Origin: Larix sibirica
Taxonomy: Eukaryota > Streptophyta > Pinopsida > Pinales > Pinaceae
DNA: 11,510 nt
Assembly (NCBI GenBank): GCA_004151065.3
Contig: NWUY0304821812.1
Coordinates: 1 to 11,510, forward strand
Reading direction: 5' to 3'
Position 1 is the stretch's first letter. Each line of letters starts with the position of its first letter. Below the pieces are notes generated by a model. That model made no database searches. It was given only the letters and a program-made list of their open reading frames with translations, and was not told the origin of the DNA. The translations under genes were made by a program, and so were the position numbers. Positions 8,065 to 11,510 of this stretch are shown here, in pieces.

Positions 8065-9485
8065 ATTATTAAAAGACATGGATGCCATTTTTATAGTTGT
8101 TTAGATGAGAAATGTGTAGGTAGACACGTGATAACACTCCACAACAACCTGGCTTCAAAATGTTTGACTCAAAGGTCTTGACTTGATGGGAGAGAGAAAT
8201 CAGCCACCGAGACATATGTAAGGAGTCTCCTAGTATCCATACAGAGACACAATTAATATTTCTTCCATGAGGAATTTTACAAGGCTAATCCACTAATATT
8301 AAGGTTACATAGATATAAGTTGTGGGAAGAGTTTCATAAAGCCAATCGACCACATTCGATGGCTTAGAAAAAATAAACAAGTAATGCTTAACTAGGGAAA
8401 GAGGCATGGAAGGGAATGGGTTGAATACATTGTAGAAAATAAGTTTAAATTTTATTGGGACACTAACATTGTGTTGATATGTTTTATTGATGGAAAAGAA
8501 GTTGTTGTAAATTTTGACTTATCTTTGTTGAGGAGGTTATGTTTGCCTTATATTTGGAGCGGTGTATTACTTTTGTGAAATTTTAACAACATCAACTTTG
8601 GGCATGGAACGATGATGAGGGGGCACATATTTGGATTGTGTGGTGGGAAATGTAGGAAGCAAGGAGGTTGGGTGTGGTGTGGTGTGGGAGGATCAGTGGT
8701 GGTTTGAGTGGTTTGAGGGAGAATGCAAAGGTGCAAGTACTTAAGGAGAGCCACTTGCAGCACAATGTCATTGTTGAAGAGAGGGGAGAGCTGAGGTGTT
8801 GTTGAGGAGTGAAAGTGATACATGTGGCCATTTTTATTGAGTGTGTAAGAATTAGTGCAAGAGTCATACTTGGAAAATCATGCAAAATTGTAAGTAATAT
8901 CTAGCAACAAGTTTACACAGTCAAGAGGAGTGACATCACACAAAACTTCATCACATAAATAAAAGACGATGAGACATTTTTGTGACACAAATAAGGACTC
9001 TCAATGCTATATTTATCTTTTTAATTGAGTTTATTGTAAATCACTTTACACAAAAATAAAGAAAAATTAAATAATAAAAATTAATTAGATTATATAAAAA
9101 CAAGAGTCACGATGTGGCAATGTCCCCGCGTAATTGCCAAAAAGTTTTTGATAGGAACACTAGGTATATATATTAGAAGAGGCCGAGACATAACAATGTT
9201 CTTGATCAAATATAGATGTTATGATGACAATAAGCTAGGGTCTATTTCAGAGGATATTTGGTGGATACAATTATTATCGATAAATAATCTAAAAAAATGC
9301 AAATCCATACAACTAGCTAAGAATAAACCAGCTGAATATATATGTGGAAAATCATAAATTGACTCTTTTGAGAGGTTTCAATCTATGCTACTTAGAAGAG
9401 ACTAAAAACCAAGCTCATCTTCTTTTAAGATGTTGTATATATCATGATAGTAGAAATGCATACAATTATTCAATCTAAACTACTT
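8065..9485. other. Intergenic stretch with a weak coding-like relic and a G-rich patch
   Basis: A + frame ending at 8576-8578 reads WVEYIVENKFKFYWDTN, then a segment containing IDGKEVVVNFDLSLLRRL, before a stop. It is protein-like but short and unrecognised. Bases 8600-8800 are G-rich, and 8670-8688 reads GGGTGTGGTGTGGTGTGGG. The antisense open frames at 8548-8885 come from this biased composition. The 81-codon frame at 9112-9357 shows no motif. Nothing firm is supported. Confidence 0.35.
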
Positions 9486-9795
9486 AGCACCTGTGTTCTA
9501 TAAAAAGTAATTACAACTCTTATTGCTAAAGCCTTGATATTAAGAAGTAATTGTTTCCAAGGTAAAGCAAAAGTGATTAACAATTTGCTATAAACTCCGA
9601 AAATATACACAAATCACTCCATGCATGAAACAAGTAACACAATATTAGGGACAACATATACGAAAAAAAAATCAGCACCTGCGTTCTATACAAGTAATTA
9701 TAGCTCTTATTTCTAAAGCCTTGATATTAAGAAATAATTGTTTCCAGGGCAAAGCAAAATAGATCAAGAAGTTGCTACAAACTCCAGCAATATAT
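9486..9795. repeat. Diverged two-copy direct repeat, offset 188
   Basis: Copy 1 (9486-9608) and copy 2 (9674-9795) share AGCACCTG(T/C)GTTCTATA, GTAATTA, CTAAAGCCTTGATATTAAGA, A(A/G)TAATTGTTTCCA and CAAACTCC-like blocks. About 65 bases separate the copies. No terminal structure or coding potential is seen. Confidence 0.88.
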
Positions 9796-9842
9796 TGTGT
9801 TTAATGATAAAAAGAAATATGACTTTGTCTAAATGGCAAAGC

Positions 9843-9965
9843 CTACAAAACAGAGCAACATAAAATGCTTCTGTACATAAACTGCCGATGGAACATCAAG
9901 ACAAAAAACAAAATGTTTGTAAACAAAACTGAAGCTTTAAAACTAGTATTCAATGGAGTATATGC
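9843..9965 (-). other. Possible 3' UTR relic of the eEF1Bγ pseudogene
   Basis: Downstream of the final Lys codon on the minus strand the sequence is T-rich (runs such as TTTTGTTTTTTGTCTTGATG), as plant 3' UTRs are. The open frame continues here only because the normal stop is lost. No clear poly(A) tract marks an end, again unlike a retroposed copy. Confidence 0.35.
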
Positions 9966-10203
9966 CTTGAAACATTTAGCATTCAAGAAGGACCGATCCT
10001 TGAAGAGCATTTGATCTTTGACCATCGTATTTAGACGCTCTGTTTGTGCCATTATCTTGAATGATTTCCATCTTTGTAAAAGTGTACTTCTATGCAAGAG
10101 CCATATGCTGCATGGATCCTGTGACTTTGTTCAATGTGGCAACTAAAACTGTGTTGTGAGCATTGTATTTGAACTCACAAAACCAAAAGGAATGTCCTTA
10201 AAC

Positions 10204-10343
10204 CTGTGCATTTAGAGATAGGATAAATGAGCAAAAAAGGAAACTATCATGTAACATATGACAATACCATAAGATGTGACACCATTTTGTATCACTATAC
10301 AAAAACTATGTAAACAAGAATTTAATATGAACCTAACCCATAC
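10204..10343 (-). other. Fossil intron inside the eEF1Bγ pseudogene
   Basis: Read on the minus strand, homology stops at an AGAG|GTATGGG donor after the NFREVAIKG-like segment (here NFL*FATRG). It resumes after a TGCACAG acceptor with a GFWDM-like start (GTTTAAGGACAT). The 140 intervening bases are T-rich and non-coding. A split Gly codon at this point agrees with eEF1Bγ. Its presence shows the copy came from genomic DNA. Confidence 0.8.
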
Positions 10344-11007
10344 CTCTAGTAGCAAACTATAGGAAATTAATGTTTGTTTTTGAATAGCATTTGTTGCAAC
10401 CATTAAGAATCATTCTACTATGTGGCAGAAGATAAAGAGATTTTTTTGGCTTTGGCCTGTGGCCCTCTTGTTCCTTTGGTCTTGCAAATTATTCTACCTT
10501 AGGCTTTGTGGTATCTTTTGTTTTGAGCTTGTCTACATGATTCTATTTTTGTTATTTAGCATGAGAAGGTCTCTTATTTGTTTTTGCAATCAATGCAACA
10601 TTATCTCCTCATTTAATTTCATCCACAATCTTGTTGGTTGTAAGTTCACTAGCTATTTTCCAAAAGCACCATCGAGGATGAAGAACCTATTTAACAGAAT
10701 CTATTGCTATACATCTTGCAAAACCCAAATACAAGTTGCATGCGAGAACAATGTTTGCCAATGTTATGGAATTCCCAAGCTGATAACTGTCACTATTGAG
10801 ATGTGAATACAATGCACCAAATTTCTCTTGAGATTGGTAATGGTGGGCTTGTTTACCCACAATATACAATATTACAATTATTTAATAACTTTTTCTAACA
10901 ACCAAAATAATAAGACTAGCATGAAGTGATTCACACACAAAAAATAGATCAGCGGAATCTATAGTCCATATTTCATTTGAGTAAAGTAGCAGTGTGCGAT
11001 GCTTATA

Positions 11008-11040
11008 TCAATGCATAATAAAGGAAAATATATGCATTGA
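11008..11040. repeat. Perfect 10-base inverted repeat within the pseudogene
   Basis: TCAATGCATA at 11008-11017 is the exact complement of TATGCATTGA at 11031-11040. It overlaps the weak NAI..Y region of the eEF1Bγ relic, so the symmetry is probably accidental. Confidence 0.5.
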
Positions 11041-11125
11041 TTGACATGGGCTTGGAATATAGCAAAAATTATTTAGATGCCTATCTTAGTCAATTACAAA
11101 AATGACAAAAATATCAAAAAAGAAT

Positions 11126-11161
11126 GACAATTTACTTCCTTGAACTTGGAAGTAAATTGTC
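11126..11161. repeat. Perfect 14-base inverted repeat with 8-base loop
   Basis: GACAATTTACTTCC (11126-11139) pairs exactly with GGAAGTAAATTGTC (11148-11161) around TTGAACTT. There is no downstream T-run of the bacterial terminator type, and this is a plant sequence. It could be a small palindromic insertion at the edge of pseudogene homology. Confidence 0.85.
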
Positions 11162-11510
11162 TGAACTTGATTTTCTTACTCTACAAAAAATGCATCTATA
11201 AATGTAGAAATATGTACAATGCTCTATCCCAAGATCCTAAGATCTGGATTTCACCTCTCTTGGACCTAAACAACACACGTCTCGAAAACAAGGGCAAGCT
11301 CTAAGCAATTCCTAGACTTTTGTCCTAAATTGAAAAATGGATTCCTGAGACAACAATCTTGGTAATGGCAACAAGCTAAAGAACAAGGAAATGAATCTCA
11401 ACCATAATCAACTGAGAGCATATTCAACACACCTCAAAGCCATTGACTGATCAAAGGAACAATGTTCGTGTTGGTCCTCTATTTTGACCATTCAGTATAA
11501 TGTTTTCTAG
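11162..11510. other. Unassigned right edge
   Basis: I looked on the minus strand for the missing N-terminal eEF1Bγ segment and did not find it. Either an intron lies here or the homology was lost. No other gene is recognised. Confidence 0.5.

Larger units (their letters stand above)
9966..11100 (-). pseudogene. Elongation factor 1B gamma (eEF1Bγ) pseudogene with a retained intron
   Basis: The minus strand carries a decayed copy of the eEF1Bγ subunit, which in intact form is a GST-like scaffold of the eEF1B nucleotide-exchange complex. Best-preserved parts are SYQLGNSITLANIVLACNLY then LGFAR of the GST-like domain (10818-10714), HP..FW and KIVDEIK, a Lys/Pro-rich linker (KLKTKDTTKPKVE, ARPKEQE, RPKPKKS) ending LLPHSRMIL, and in the last exon EFKYNAHNTVLVATLNKV (from 10176) and FLNAKCFK (ending 9966). 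One frame from 10869 to 10344 shows six stops and no frameshift. Further upstream, NAI..Y and IDSA remnants near 11038 and 10965 fit the GST-like domain weakly. The last exon has a small deletion after GGACAT, a stop at 10092-10090, a frameshift with a deletion of roughly 39 codons, and loss of the normal stop. Not translatable into a functional protein. Confidence 0.88.

Noticed and set aside
8548-8885. Two overlapping minus-strand frames rich in Pro, Thr and His
   Set aside because: They are the complement of a G/T-biased patch; overlapping frames of similar length and low complexity indicate composition, not genes.
9112-9357. 81-codon + strand frame beginning MWQCPRV
   Set aside because: No motif or homology I recognise, no splice or promoter context; length is within chance for AT-rich DNA.
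9843-10097. 84-codon minus-strand open frame as a separate small gene
   Set aside because: Its inner part, ending in FLNAKCFK, is the C-terminus of eEF1Bγ; it is open only because of a deletion and frameshift and the loss of the normal stop.
10212-10403. 63-codon minus-strand open frame
   Set aside because: It covers mostly the fossil intron of the pseudogene and part of the preceding exon in the wrong frame.
10420-10806. 128-codon + strand open frame, Phe/Leu/Cys-rich and membrane-like
   Set aside because: It is antisense to the Lys/Pro-rich and GST-like parts of the eEF1Bγ pseudogene; the apparent hydrophobicity is the complement of Lys and Glu codons.
11126-11161. Hairpin as a transcription terminator or microRNA precursor
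   Set aside because: Plant nuclear genes do not use such terminators, and a 14-base stem is too short for a plant microRNA precursor.

Overview
The window looks like nuclear DNA of a seed plant. It holds a spliced plant-type protein phosphatase 2C gene, AT-rich gene-poor flanks, long introns full of diverged repeats, and a decayed duplicate of a housekeeping gene. The long introns and many old two-copy repeats would suit a gymnosperm such as a conifer, but that is an inference. No bacterial, organellar or viral gene organisation is visible, and almost all open frames here are chance or antisense.

Layout, left to right. Bases 1-660 hold a C/T-rich simple repeat, a pair of 24-base repeats and a dense cluster of TTGAC(T/C) motifs. 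Bases 660-3518 have no recognisable intact gene; a stretch around 2310-3077 reads like a worn-out protein-coding relic of unknown family. Bases 3519-5946 (+ strand) carry the last four coding exons of a PP2C phosphatase, with clean GT-AG introns of 369, 1468 and 193 bases; the 5' exons lie outside the window or beyond a very long intron. Two old tandem duplications sit in the 1468-base intron. Bases 5947 to about 6360 are the probable 3' UTR. Bases 6360-9840 are intergenic, with three more two-copy duplications, an AT-rich block and a G-rich patch. Bases about 9966-11100 (- strand) are a pseudogene of translation elongation factor 1B gamma (eEF1Bγ). It has six in-frame stops over its better-preserved part, deletions in its last exon and a still recognisable 140-base GT-AG intron, so it arose by DNA duplication and not by retroposition. 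A perfect 14-base inverted repeat lies just beyond it.

The phosphatase and the pseudogene have no functional link that I can see. I found no RNA gene, CRISPR array, intact transposon or new biological system. The most informative results are the exon model of the PP2C gene, the eEF1Bγ pseudogene with its retained intron, and the recurring pattern of single diverged tandem duplications.
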